64,000 nucleotides of DNA from Phallus indusiatus (GCA_027605045.1 JAQFWX010000032.1:62001-126000), one strand, 5' to 3'; positions 47,067 to 58,777 are shown, numbered from the stretch's first letter. Made by a program: numbers and translations. Notes: generated by a model from the sequence alone, not told the origin.

Positions 47067-48637
47067 ATGCGGTTACTCCAAAATTGCCTCTTAAACTTGC
47101 TATAATAGGCGGTGGTCCTTCAGGCTTTTACCTCGCCGCGCGCGTGCTGTACTTGACTTCGTCATGAAGGAAATTCCTCAAACAAATGGCGGTTTTGAAC
47201 ATGCTGCATCTCCTGTACGGATTCATATATATGAACGCCTTAAAACTCCTCATGGGCTGGTAAGGTATGGCGTTGCTCCGGATCATCCAGAGGTTAAAGT
47301 GAGTTCGTTTTTTTGCACTTGATTCGCTGCGTTTTTTTAATGCACTACTTTAGAACTGTATACATAAATTCGACAGAGTCATTCAAGACCCCAGAGTTCG
47401 TTATTTTGGAAATGTACATGTCGGAGGAACCTACCATACACAAAGTGCTCCGCCCACAAAATCACTCTCATCCAAAGGACTGTCCCATCACCACATCCCA
47501 TTGTCAAATCTCTTTCCGCATTATACACATCTTGCTTTTGCAACAGGCGCACCGATACCAAAAACGCATTCTCGACTTCTACCCTCCCAGTACTGTGTTC
47601 CCGCCTTAGACATTGTTCATTGGTACACAGGCCATCCTGAATCGCGTCATACCATCGGTAAGGTACCGCCCATATCTCCAACCGCCAAACACGTCACGAT
47701 TATCGGTCATGGGAATGTGAGTTTGGACGTGGTAAGGATGATACTTTCTTCTCCGGACAGGCTACGCAATCTCGACGATATGCCAGCAAATGTGAAAGGA
47801 GAAATGGAGCAGTTGGGCGTAAAACACGTTGAAATCGTTGGTCGTCGTGGACCTGAAGACGTTAGGTTTACGCCAAAAGAAGTCAGAGAAATTATGAGCC
47901 TCGAAAGCGCGGTTATGGATCCAATTCCGCCTCGACTATTTGAGAGAATAGATACCCCTTCGTTGAGTCGACAACAGACCAGAATTGTACAACTCCTTCA
48001 AAAAGGAAGCAAAATCCCTTCCAGTCAATCTCACGAGCTGAAAACGTTCAGTATGCGCTTCTTCGAACAGCCAGTAGGCTACCGAATACTTGAACAAGGT
48101 CTGGTCGAACTCGAGCTAGAGGAAACTTGCGTAACACCGCTGGGTGACGTTGTTCCAGCCAACCCTCCACGCCGACGCACCGTTCATACCAACCTAATCG
48201 TGACAAGTCTGGGATACGAAAGCAGTCCTGCATTATTCAACGGTTCGGAAGGAATCACATATCCATGGTTCGACGAACGGAGCAAGCACATTCGCACACT
48301 TTCAGCGGGTGGTAGAGTGCTTTCCGCAGACGGCCGTATCGTGCGGAATGTATATGCATCAGGCTGGGCAGGTCGAGGTGCGCACGGAGTACTCGCGGGC
48401 ACGGTTATTGACGCAAACGACGTCGCTTCTGCAATTGTACAAGACTGGAGAGGCGAAGAAGTTAAAAATGGTGATGAAGAAAGTCGACCGTCGCAGGAAA
48501 TTGGAAGTAAGATTAGACATGTTGAACGGCTTCCTACACCGCTTGCGATTGAGCCTTCAAGCGGATTGGACGCCATTTGCGAAGAGGTAGAGCAAGGTAT
48601 TCGGGATGGTACTGTATACCCGTATACTCAGTCGTAA
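47063..48637 (+). CDS. NADPH:ferredoxin/adrenodoxin reductase (Arh1-like), frame break near 47150
   Basis: Mitochondrial flavoprotein that passes electrons from NADPH to ferredoxin for Fe-S cluster and heme A synthesis. Start MNAVTPKLPLKLAIIGGGPS with the FAD GGGPSGFYLAAR motif. After this the frame stops (TGA 47152-47154 area) and the family sequence resumes in another frame: HIYERLKTPHGLVRYGVAPD then HPEVK, an intron, KFDRVIQDPRVRYFGNVHVG, FATGAP, ALDIVHWYTGHPES and VTIIGHGNVSLDVVRMIL (NADPH site), VGRRGPEDVRFTPKEVREIM and YASGWAGRGAHGVLAGTVID. End TAA 48635-48637. A 26-nt 'intron' (gtgctgtacttgacttcgtc + atgaag) would restore frame but is below normal spliceosome size; a 1-nt deletion is the other option. 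No clear targeting presequence. Confidence 0.8.
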
Positions 48638-49428
48638 AAACATTGGGCTTCTTATGCATCGGAAAACTAACACACACTTTTCATTCTAGTAGCAAAACCG
48701 GAGAACTGGTCATTATTACTATACCACCCCTCATTGTATCAAACTCTCAATATAATAAATTCACTGCTTAAAACTTTTCGGTGCACATGTCTTTTTGTTT
48801 CAGTTTTTCAAGCCAGTCGAATGATGATGCATTGATGAACCGATCCCAAACAAAAGATATATAAATTGCTACAAATCGCGATAGGAGAAATAGAGATAAA
48901 GAAAAAGATGAAAAGAAATACACAGAGATGATACCCAAGATACAATAGAGAAAAAAATGAGACGAGAGATACACAGAGATAAGAGAGAGAGGTATGTCAT
49001 GAAATGGAATAAATACATGTACATAATAGAGTCCATGAAATAAAATAAAAATAAAAATAGAAACCACCACCACTTCCACCGTCACGCGTCTCCGGGCGCC
49101 GTCTTCGAGATCTTATTTCGCACACCGAGCTTCATCAAACCTCGCCAACCCAGAGGTGGTCTTCTATCCAGAACGATGGGGCAAAGAAAATGCGTGGAAG
49201 AAAGCAAGCTCCAAGCTTGACACTTGACGCGTTCAAAGAGCAAAGGATTTCCAAGCGAGACCGAGTCGGATTGCTCAGGCATTAAAAGCCCAACAACGAG
49301 ACAAGCCCGAGACGATACGATTGGAAAGAGCCTCGGCACCTTGAACCGCGTGGCTCGAAGCACTACGCGTGTCCGCGAGAAAACCCATCGGCTAATGCTA
49401 CACAAAATAACTTCCAGAGATGAACACG
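48638..49428. other. Intergenic region with long polypurine tract
   Basis: From about 48,880 to 49,065 the plus strand is strongly A/G-biased (GAGATA, AAGA units; ACACAGAGAT occurs twice). Open frames across 49,082-49,465 on the minus strand are probably not coding, except the C-terminal exon counted in the next gene. Confidence 0.5.
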
Positions 49429-51582
49429 TTATGAAAGCCTTCGCTCCGGAAACGAAGGTTCCCATACCGCGTCCGCCTCGGGATGCTCTTGCGTAACCCT
49501 AGCATCCGAGCAACTCAAAACAGACCATGTGCAAGCGCGCAGACAACAGCCTATTCCAACGCAAGTTCAATGACTCCAAAGTCTGCTTACCTAGAAGAAC
49601 CAACCCAAGTTTTCCTGCTCGACCTTCGGGCTCTCCTCGTAACTTCAGTGCATCGATGATGTTCTTCAGACCACACGTCTCGTCAAACGAGTTGTCTTCT
49701 TCATCACAATGTTTGAAGCCTGAAAATACCGTTGAGTAATTGCATTCGGACAAACGATTGACGTGAGCACTTACGCCCGTTTTGAGGACGACGCGTCGAG
49801 GGGCTGGCTGAGCCGACGGGTAACGAGGTTGATTAACAGTGCCATACTTTTGCACGAGCGTATTCACCCACGATGGTCTGGGGGTCGGTTGGCGGAGCTT
49901 GGAAGGTGGACCAAACAATTTTCCCAAAATGAGAGCGACTGCGAGGGGCCTACGCGTCGGCTGTTTCAACTTCGACTTGAAGCTCGTAGCTTTGACCACT
50001 TGAACCACCTCCTCGGACAGAGCTGGAGGATCTTGGGACGATGGTAATGGTGACTGATGCTGAGATGGTAGTGGTGATAGTACCGGCGGCGTCAGCGGAT
50101 GTTCTATCTTCTCTGGCTTGATGAGCAGGTTAGATAACGACGATTCGGAGTCGGAGTTGTTATTAGTGAGTGCAGGTTGGGAATCAGGAAGATTGACTTC
50201 AGACGGTTCGTCAAGAGGATTTGCCGCTTTGTCTGCGCGAATACTGGACATGATGTTTGCAAGAATTGCGTCACAAACCGAGCCGTCGGACTCCTTGGAG
50301 ACTGGTGGGTCTTCAATGTCGTTTACTCGTCCCACAGAGAGGTTGAAAACTGGCTCTGGGGCTTCATTATCAAATCTGGAGAAGCTGATCGAAAGCTCGT
50401 CAGGATTGAAGGTCAAACTGGCTAATACTGAAACACTTACGGATCGTAAGGTGCGAGCGTTTCTGGCTGACGACCATGGCTGATCGAGAATGAATAGCAT
50501 TCGATGCACGCCAGGTCAAACAGTTCGTCAGGCGATAGTCCGTCTTTTTCAATTATTGGCTGGAAAGGTGGGGACCATTTGTTTGGAGGCGGCGGTGCGG
50601 CGGGAGAGGAGGAAAGACCGGCAGTAATGTTCAATGGGTCGCTGAAAAGATTCTCGATACCGGGCCAACCCTGATAACCCAACGTTGTGGGGGTTTCCTT
50701 TGAGCCTCCCGGACTTGGCGGTGACAGAATAATGAGAGGTTGTGGAGTGGATTCACCGATAACAGTGTTAGACAATGGAGTGGACAAAAGTTGTTCAACA
50801 GGATCGTGTTCTGAGACGATGGGCTTGTTGGAAGACAATTTTGAAAAAATATTTGAGTTCGATTTCATTTTCAAGTCTGGGACGGATGATGATGACCCGA
50901 CGGCGGTGATGGTGGATGTGGTGGTGGTAGTTGCGGTAGTATCCAAACCGACTAACAACGTGGAATCAGAAAGAACATTAGATTGATCAACGCACCTTTT
51001 AATCAAGTCCGAGGAAGTCGATATGTAGGCGTCTTCGAAGTCATCTTCCATGTCGTTCATAAAAGGTGATGGCGAGTCGGGCGGGTTGTTGACGGGTTCG
51101 GACGTGTTGGAAACGGATTCGGTGAGCGAAGTCGGCGGGACGGGAAGAACTGAAGCAGATGGTGAGGTTGCCAGAGAGGACGGAGCGGTGGCGGAATGAT
51201 GGAAGATGAAGCCGATAAGGATAAGTATAAACGAAAGTACGATTGCGAGAATGCTATGGATGTCAGTCATTTGGTCGTGGGAAGGTACGTACACGATGAT
51301 ATCAGTCGTCATTTTTGCCGTGAACAAGGGTGATGCGGTGTGTGCGATGGCGAAGGTCTCGAGGGCGGACTCGGAAGTTGACGTTGCGGACGGGAAGAAT
51401 TGGATAGTCGCGGCGGGGGGTAACGTATCTGTGGTGGGAATAATGATGTTAGTGAAGGAGGATAAACACGCGTACGCATGTCCGGGGAGAGATGGTTGGA
51501 CGCGTGTAGGGGAGTGAAAGGCAATGGGGAGGAAGAGGAAGGGGAGAATAGCGGAGAATATGAGATATAATGCAGGTAACAT
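49429..51582 (-). CDS. Uncharacterised secreted/membrane protein, Ser/Thr/Pro-rich
   Basis: I do not recognise this family. It starts at 51580-51582 with MLPALYLIFSAILPFLFLPI, a likely signal peptide or first membrane segment. An extracellular part, TNIIIPTTDTLPPAATIQFF, is followed by a clear helix IHSILAIVLSFILILIGFIF near residue 110, then a long Ser/Thr/Pro/acidic cytosolic region. It contains LSPDELFDLACIECYSFSIS and a Thr run (about 50,930). After an intron near 50,420-50,450 the protein continues LASLTFNPDELSISFSRFDN, then basic patches (FKSKLKQPTRRPLAVALILG, KLRQPTPRPSWVNTLVQKYG). The last exon (EHPEADAVWEPSFPERRLS, TAA 49429-49431) is joined by phase. A single-pass membrane protein is inferred. 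Confidence 0.6.
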
Positions 51583-53331
51583 GTTTGTAGTTTGTAGTAA
51601 TGTTATAAAGTTTAAAATAAAATCAAGTAATATCACAAGAATATTAAGAGAAGATGGTGGTAAGAACGTAAAAAGCGTTGGGGGGTCGACGCGTTGGTCA
51701 CGTGGATTTATACTTCCGTACGGCCCGGGTTTGTCGGCGACCGAAATGTATATTTGTAAGAGAGAGAGATAGTATAACTTTCTGAGCGAAAAGAAAGCAA
51801 ATAAGACGAAGGAGATGTTGACCATGTTCGTGTCGAGGACAGGCGAGGAAGTTGACGTCACGATGGCAGAAGCTAGCCCATAATTGGAAGTCGCGCCGAT
51901 AGCCAACCCTGCATGCAGGGCAGGCGACTAGGCGCTGCGATAAATGTGCCTGATTGTTGTAGCGCAGCCAATAGTAGGCTATACATAGTAGTACATAGTA
52001 GGATTCCCCGCACAGACGCGAAGACAACTAATAATTAATCTCTCATACATTTATTAAAAAAGCGAGACTTTCTATATATACATTATTGAAATATACTCAC
52101 GATAGTACACAACAATACGTGCATTCGGTTTTATATAATTACCTTATCGTATTTCTTGAACTGATTTAATCAGAACGGCAAATTTCTGAACAAGTTACGA
52201 ATTGCGTTAATGGCCTGAAAAATAGGAAATGGGGTCATAAAGAACGACCAGCTGCTGGGGACGTAGTCAAAGCCGAAGCCAGAGTAACCCAGTATTGGAA
52301 AAGCGATGATAGAGTTAGTACCTTGTCGTGATCATCATAATAGTCCAAAGCGAATTGTTTGCACAACTCAGGTAGGTCGGAATTTGGATAAAATTATAAA
52401 CACCTCGCCTAGCCTGTCTCACCAACGGATTGTTGTTTGATAGTTATCAGTGAACACGAGCGTGATTTGGCTTGAACAGAGATAAAAATCCGAGTTTGAT
52501 GCTATCAATCACGAGGATACATTCATCGCGGTTCGTATCTTATGGAGTCTAAAAGAGATAGAACAGACGAACACAGACAACCCTTACGTCGAGAATGTCA
52601 TTCGTGATCCAGTCTGACGCTATGGTGCGGTACTAGATACATATCATGGAACTAACCGAGCGCCGCAATTTGAACGGGCCTTCACACGGTGAACAGTATA
52701 ATTTTCCTTTCTTTTGCGATATCATCAACCACCGGGTCTTGTATCTTATGATCTAGTCTTGGGAACGAAGGAAGACAAGTGCGACCACAGCTCTTGCAAT
52801 TTTTCCAATCGTTTAAATCCGGATGTAGTGTATCACCGTCGAATCCAGCTGGGAACGAAACCGTGGCACCACCGGTACTAGGTTTTTCTCTCGATTATCA
52901 ATGCCTTTATGATCGAGGAGTCAATAAAAATCAGTAGAGATCAGAGGTGTTGAACGTCAGTTTGCGGGTGGACTCGACGCTAGCGACTGTTTACAGCGAC
53001 TGTTTACCGTCCGGAAATGAGCCCGTTTAACATGCGAATCCGGTGCCTACTTGTTCACGTTTCATGTTGTCATCTCACCCGGACGCTAACTTTAAGGAAC
53101 CTGGCAACTTTGGGCATATCTCTTCTCAGAGGCTTCAAATACAACTAATTGACACACTGCTTTCTTCGAACCGTACGCCGTGCAACCCTATAGTATTATT
53201 ATTACATACTTTAAACAATTTGGCTATTTTAATAAGATTTATTTTGATAAATAATGAAATAAGAAAAGGAAATATTGAAGATGATGGGTCTTGGGAGAGA
53301 CGATGAACCAAACTGAAACCGTGATGCTAAA
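51583..53331. other. Gene-poor interval of 1.7 kb
   Basis: No supported gene. Short imperfect repeats of TAGTACATAGTAGG at 51,970-52,005 and two copies of GCGACTGTTTAC at 52,984-53,008 are present. The plus frame at 53,043-53,306 lacks recognisable features. Confidence 0.5.
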
Positions 53332-54835
53332 TTAAAGGCCCAAGCTCAAGAGCCAGTTTTGCAGAATTTGGTTGAACTCTACAGGTTTTTCGAGATGTGG
53401 CCAGTGATGAGTGCTCATAGGCTAAAAAGGTGGTCGGCACCAGAAAAGTATATGTTAATACAGGAAGCAAACTCACCTCCACTCGAAGATTTTTGAAAAA
53501 GGACGCAGAACCAATGATGGTTGCAACATCATGCCAGTTCGCAACGGGATCCTTGGAAAAGAAAAGGTTTAGATAATCTCTCTCAAAAGCATGGTCACTA
53601 ACTCACGTCGGTAGGAGGTATAAATAAGGCTGGCTGAGGGATCGTCAAGTTGCCTTGTTCGTGGTCAAAAGCCCAAGTTCCATAGCGATTCTGTTTCTGC
53701 GCGTCAGAACAGTTATGGGACGAAAAGAGCGAGAAATGTACATACGCCATGTGTATAGAATTGCAGTGCTACAGGATACGTAAAAAGCTGTTTGTGCAAA
53801 ATTTAACCTAGGCGACTTACAGTTCCTGAATCCTTGTAGTTCATATTGTTCAACTAGGTAATCTTCTTCAATGGAGGACATGAATGGAATTGGAGGGATC
53901 ACATCTATATCCTTATATCCCTCTAAATAAGTTCGGGTGGTCAAGAACGTTGAGGGAGGAGGGGAGCTAGCGCTACGATATGTAGCGCGGAGCGTTCTAC
54001 GAACGGAATGATCGAGTTCAAGCACCGCCTCGTCTATACGTTTTTCGAAGAATATCTGGTATCATAATTTAACACGCAGAAGAAGAAGAAAAAGAGGGTT
54101 TTTTACGTGCCTGATATGATAATTTCGGTATAAATTGAGCTACTTGTTCAATTGGCATGAAGGGGCCAGCAGCAGGGATATAAGGAACGACAACGCCAGC
54201 GACAGCTTGGATAAGGTCCGGGCGCATCCTGGCGGCTTCCCAGCACACCTGGGATCCCCAGTCGTGACCGATACAAACGACCTTGTGTTTTGGCGAAGCT
54301 TGACGCAAGATGCAAGCAAGATCTTCTACCATGTCTGCCATAGTTCCTGACGATTCAACATCCCCCGGATGGGTTGAAGCGCCGAAACCACGCAAGTCAG
54401 GTATTATCAACCGATAGTTTTTCTTGAAAACGATTAGCCTTGACATACATATATAATGGTGGGAGGATAAGTACGTACCTCGAAATGTTGTATTTGATTG
54501 GACCACGAGCTCCAAAGGCCTGGCCAGCCATGCACGAACAAAAGAGTTGTGTCCGCTGTAGGATTTACATCCACATAACCTATAAAATAATGTCAGTTGG
54601 GGCGTAATGTTGCCGAAAACGACTCCTTACGCAAATCAATTTCTACAGCCTGCGAGGTAAGGCGGTTCACGGCCGGACAATGAGCAACATTCGTAGAATA
54701 GGAATACGGGTTGAACCCTACACAAGTAGGCTGAGAGAAAGGTTGTTGGATATCAATGATACTAGAAAATGCGAAGGCTGCTGGGGTTAAGGTCGCTAGC
54801 CACGCGAGACGGAGCAAGGCATTGGGGAGAGGCAT
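53332..54835 (-). CDS. Secreted epoxide hydrolase-like alpha/beta hydrolase
   Basis: About nine exons. The N-terminus, MPLPNALLRLAWLATLTPAA then FAFSS, is a signal peptide, so this enzyme is probably secreted, unlike the one at 32,447. Motifs: LLFVHGWPGLWSSWSNQIQH (HGWP oxyanion loop), LIIPDLRGFGASTHPGDVES, nucleophile elbow GHDWGSQVCWEAARMRPDLI (Asp), cap region FEKRIDEAVLELDHSVRRTL and MSSIEEDYLVEQYELQGFRN, then ALFIPPTDDPVANWHDVATI and the C-terminal MSTHHWPHLEKPVEFNQILQ NWLLSLGL. THHWPHLEKP holds the catalytic His. The second and third exons carry a Cys pair (PTCVGFNPYSYSTNVAHCPA) that may form a disulfide. TAA 53332-53334. Agaricomycetes often have several such paralogues; substrate unknown. 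Confidence 0.82.
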
Positions 54836-56113
54836 ACTAGCTCGGGAAAATCTTCTTGAGAAGAATCTGTTGACATCCTTCTTTTAAGTATGACAGCAAA
54901 GACACTGATGGTGAGCGCCGTAATTTTGGCGATGCGAAGAGACGCGGGAACAGAGAAGATAAGTAGCCATGTCTAAAAGCGTGTATTTGGTAATTGGTAA
55001 TTGTTTTTCAGGTTGAGCGTGCCCAATTGGCCATTGATTGTATCACGACGTCAGTAAACCAGATCACAGATGTCCTCGCGCGCTGCTAACTCTAACTTGC
55101 CAGGCCATCCGAGTCCTTTGAATTGACATCATCTAAGCGCACGATCGCCGCAACAGATTTGGCACAGCTTACCTGCAAAACGGAGCTCGGAAGGCTCGAA
55201 AATGAATGCTGTGCATTTCCGAAAGTCGAGTGTATGTACATATGGAGAAGAAAGTGCTTGCTTGCATATCCCTGAAGTTCAGGCCCAGTCAACGGCAGCA
55301 AGCCTTATCCCTGATATACGGAATGTCAAACGCCGACAACTGCATATGTATCAAGCACTGGTAATACCAAGCATCCAAGAGGAAAAAATTTTGTATATAT
55401 GTGACATAAAAATGTTTAGAGAGATATTTTACATTTAGTTTCACGTTTAATCTCGATAGAGGAGAGGCAGCGCTGAGGCTGGCTGTTGAGACAGTTGCGA
55501 GTGCTACTAGGTCAGTCGACCCTCAACTGGCTCTACCTGATCTGGCTCATCTGAATTGGCTATCAGGTCAGCATGTATCCCTGGTAACAAAACCTGGGAA
55601 AGTTATTTGGGTTGACTTTATACTTGAATCGTCAGTCGCTCCGACGCCACCCCTACATTGGTAGATTCTGAGTACCTACGGAGAGAATCACTTCTGGCGT
55701 TATGAAGAAGACCGTTAACTTCTTCACCGCGGATTATTATCAGGTACTTCAGGTACTTGATGAGAGGAGATGGTCAATTTGAGGTTAATTCGCAACCAAT
55801 GAAACCGGCGAAAAAACGCGCCAATCTTCCTAGGCCGAAGTTCCGAATTCGAGTTGGAAAGGCTGTTCATCACGCTCAGCCGTCTGTTTGCAGATATAAT
55901 AGGCCATTCAGGTACTGTTGGACTTAATCTTTGACTGATGCTTTAAGTACTTGAAGCCATGTGCTCGCACTGCAAGTTTGACACAATTTCCGATAACAGT
56001 AAAGCCGATCTCCCAGCTCCCATTGGTTTGAAGTGCAGGATTCAATGCCCGCTGATTTCTTTACTTGTAAATACTGGGCACAGTTATTTGATAATCGACA
56101 TGGTCGATTAGAG
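54836..56113. other. Intergenic region, 1.3 kb
   Basis: No supported gene. The motif CAGGTACTT/CAGGTACTG recurs at about 55,741, 55,751 and 55,909, and CTGGCT/CTGGCTC repeats occur at 55,520-55,560. Confidence 0.5.
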
Positions 56114-57276
56114 TTATAGTGTTTGTAAAGGGTGTCGGTCTTCCCTGCTCACTTCTATCTCGATGTTCCTTCCGTTTATGCCCGACTCGTTTTGAGTTTG
56201 AAGGATACTTGCGAGCTTCTCGCGCAGCACAGTTAAATAGCCCCTTTCAGTGTTGTCATGCCCACCTGTCGTTACATATTCATATCTTCAAAGTTATGAA
56301 GAAGTTTGGACCTAGAGTGACTCACATAAAATCACGTTAGTTCCCTCCCCTACAGCGGCAAGAACCTCATGCTAATCAAGGCATTTAATATATTTTTATC
56401 TGGTGTCTTTTGACCTTAATATGGGATACTCACGTGTTGCAATTCACCGGTGAAATACAAGTCGGCTTGAATGCCTTTGAACACACTTCCTCCGCTTCCT
56501 GCACATATTGCTATAGTTTTAATCAAGTTGGCATCTGGCTTGTTATTTTGCGCGGAACCAAACTGGACTAAAAAAATATAAGTAATGTCGTGTGAGCGAT
56601 CGGAAGGCAGGCTCTTTATTACATCCATGACTCACCATATTTTAGACCCAGGAAGGCTTTGATAGCGGGAATGATCTTGTGTATATCGACAGGATCCGAA
56701 AACCTGACCATACGACCCAAACCAGCTCCCGCTTCGTCGGTGTTCGGAAGTAAACTGAGTGGTTCGACAGTGGCAGACCCCAAATTAGTGAAGCATTCGG
56801 CAAGCCAGTCGTTTATGCCGCCTTTCACACTGTCCAGAGAGGTATGGGGACATAAGACAGATATACCGGAGGCTGCACACCTCAAGAGGGAGCGTTGAAG
56901 TGGGGTTGACATTGTCAATGAGGGTATGGGTTTGAATATTGATGGATGGTAGGCAATGATAACAGAGGTGGGTGTTTTCAAGGCTTCATCGACAACAGCT
57001 GCTGTTAGGCTGTAGCAAGACCACTTTATTCAACAAAAATTGATTGAATTTACTGTTGTATGAGGATGAACTCACTCGATGGTCAACAAGACGCGTGGAG
57101 CGTTTGGCCTGGGATATGGTGCTTCGAGAAGAACACCAACCTGTATAAAGTCTATAGATTGCAGCGATCATGAAAGAATAAAATTTTCGATATAGACATA
57201 CATTGTCCCACTTTGCTGCCAACTGAAGGGGAGCTACACGTTCGAGTGCGTGTTTAACGGCTTTAAGAACAGACAT
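56114..57276 (-). CDS. NIF3 family protein (Ngg1-interacting factor 3/DUF34)
   Basis: Conserved metal-binding protein of poorly known function, also called GTP cyclohydrolase type 2-like. Five or six exons. Start MSVLKAVKHALERVAPLQLA then AKWDNVG, LLEAPYPRPNAPRVLLTI, AVVDEALKTPTSVIIAYHPS (metal-binding YHP), IFKPIPSLTMSTPLQRSLLR, GISVLCPHTSLDSVKGGIND (HTxLD metal site) and GLGRMVRFSDP. The later part is IKTIAICAGSGGSVFKGIQA DLYFTGELQ and HEVLAAVGEGTNVILC. The last exon, GHDNTERGYLTVLREKLASI, restores the metal-binding GHxxTE motif and ends EVSREDRHPLQTL, TAA 56114-56116. The exon order and motifs are complete, so the gene looks intact. Confidence 0.88.
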
Positions 57277-57530
57277 TAACGAATTGGCAATAACCCGGAA
57301 ACGCTTGACCGAATGAGGGATGGGATTTCAACAGTCTTTCGGGAAGAGAAAACACAATCGTTATCAAAGCGCAATCTAGCAAAAATTTGTCGTTGATAAA
57401 TCGATAAACACCGAATCTACTTGCGCATGTATTCGGTGTTCACTCGAAGCGTTCACCAACTTGTGCCGAAGCTGTTGCATTCGCACTCCGATCTCGGCAT
57501 ATCTTTCTCCAGGACGACAAGACTCTCAAA

Positions 57531-58056
57531 ATGACACGTGCAGGACGCTTTGCATTAGTCGGCGGACTACTCACTACTCTTTATTTCCTGATATACCTTT
57601 CTATTTTACCTGTTCCATTAAGCGAAGAAATACGAGTCGAAGTCTTTCCTGTGGTATGTAATACTTTCGCTTCACAGCTCTTGAATCTAAATTCTGAGGT
57701 CTGAGAAGATCCCGTGGTGGTTGCTCGTTTCATTTGGAGCCTATTCTCTTGCTTCGCTGGGCTGGGGGTTGTTCACTTTCTCAGAATGTCCCGAAGCATA
57801 TCGTGAATTATTATCTGTAAGTACCCGTTAACCAACTAACACTAATGAGCTACATTGAACGTAAACAACACAGGAAATCTCTGAAGCTAAAAACGACTTG
57901 AGAGAAAGGCGTATCTGTGGATTAGAGAACAAGGACAATGCAGCTTCAGTGTTACCCCCACAAACCAAAAATTGCGCGTATTCTTATGTCAAGAACTTAT
58001 TCCAAATGTCGCTCGCTATAACTGCTATCAGAACTATTCACTCAGTAACTGTATGA
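57531..58056 (+). CDS. Dolichol-phosphate mannose synthase subunit 3 (DPM3)
   Basis: ER membrane protein that anchors the catalytic DPM1 subunit, which makes dolichol-P-mannose for N-glycans, GPI anchors and O-mannosylation. Exons: MTRAGRFALVGGLLTTLYFL IYLSILPVPLSEEIRVEVFP V (TM1), then IPWWLLVSFGAYSLASLGWG LFTFSECPEAYRELLS (TM2), then EISEAKNDLRERR. From here the frame stays open to TGA 58054-58056, but a donor at AGGC|GTATCT and an acceptor at CTCAG|TAACT would yield a 93-residue protein (human 92) ending LTV, which I favour. Reading through would add 46 residues. The C-terminal coiled-coil EISEAKNDLRERR binds DPM1. The 3' end overlaps the antisense neighbour. Confidence 0.85.
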
Positions 58057-58777
58057 CTCACTAATTGTATAAAAGTAGCTTTTTCACTGGGAGACAGCTG
58101 ATTAACTTGTTCGGGAGTGTATGATAAGATCTGGAGTACCATACTCTGAAAACAAATTTGGTCGGCAAAGCCAGAAAGTCGGATGGGAGAAAGAAGGAAG
58201 ACGACGCACCCTTTGATCATCTGGAATAGCGGCCAAGGTTGCCTGAGCACTTGGAGAGAGCTGGGAAGCTACTGGTCCAGGAGGTGGTGGAAGATACGAA
58301 TGAGGGATTGCGGAATTAACTGGTGGTGCGGACGGGTATACAGGACCAGCAGGGTATTGTTGAAAAGCGCCCAAAGGAGGAAGAGGTCCATTAGAAGGCA
58401 TCGGTGGAGGAGCATTGACAACTGCTGGAACGGGAGCAGGAACAGGTAATGCTGGTTGTTGTCCTTGATAAGCCGCGGCAGTCAGAGATTTCTGGTTGGG
58501 AAATATTCGTAAACAATTGTGTTATATTGATCTCAAGAAGTGTAGTCGCGTCACCTGCAAAGCTTCGGCACTCAATATGTTCATTCTTACCATAAGCTTG
58601 ATCAAAGAATAAGCAAGAGGAGGCTCCTTCGTCAATATGGCTTTCGCCTGATCTGGAACTGTTCCAGCAATTTTCTAAGAGACGATATTAGGACATTACA
58701 ATGAGGTTAAACTTGCACTAAACCTGAAGTTGAATGAGAAGGTCAATCAATGCATCGGTTTCGCGCTGGGATGACAT
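58038..58777 (-). CDS. CstF-64 hinge/C-terminal-domain-like protein without RRM
   Basis: Four exons. MSSQRETDALIDLLIQLQ, then KIAGTVPDQAKAILTKEPPL AYSLIKLMVRMNILSAEALQ resembles the CSTF2/Rna15 hinge that binds CstF-77. A Pro/Ala-rich linker (PALPVPAPVPAVVNAPPPMP, then PPPGPVASQLSPSAQATLAA IPDDQ) leads to a short helical end, SMVLQILSYTPEQVNQLSPS EKATFIQLVSHTVTE, typical of the CstF C-terminal three-helix domain. There is no RRM at the start: the hinge begins at about residue 10. Total about 220 residues. A pre-mRNA 3'-processing role is inferred. The first exon could lie upstream, but the divergent beta-COP gene begins only about 160 bases away. Confidence 0.7.

Noticed and set aside
49082..49465. 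127-codon minus and 90-codon plus frames as separate genes
   Set aside because: Mutually overlapping and best explained by the C-terminal exon of the membrane-protein gene plus non-coding DNA.
57895..58056. 46-residue C-terminal extension of DPM3
   Set aside because: A short intron gives a 93-residue protein matching the family length; kept as an alternative only.
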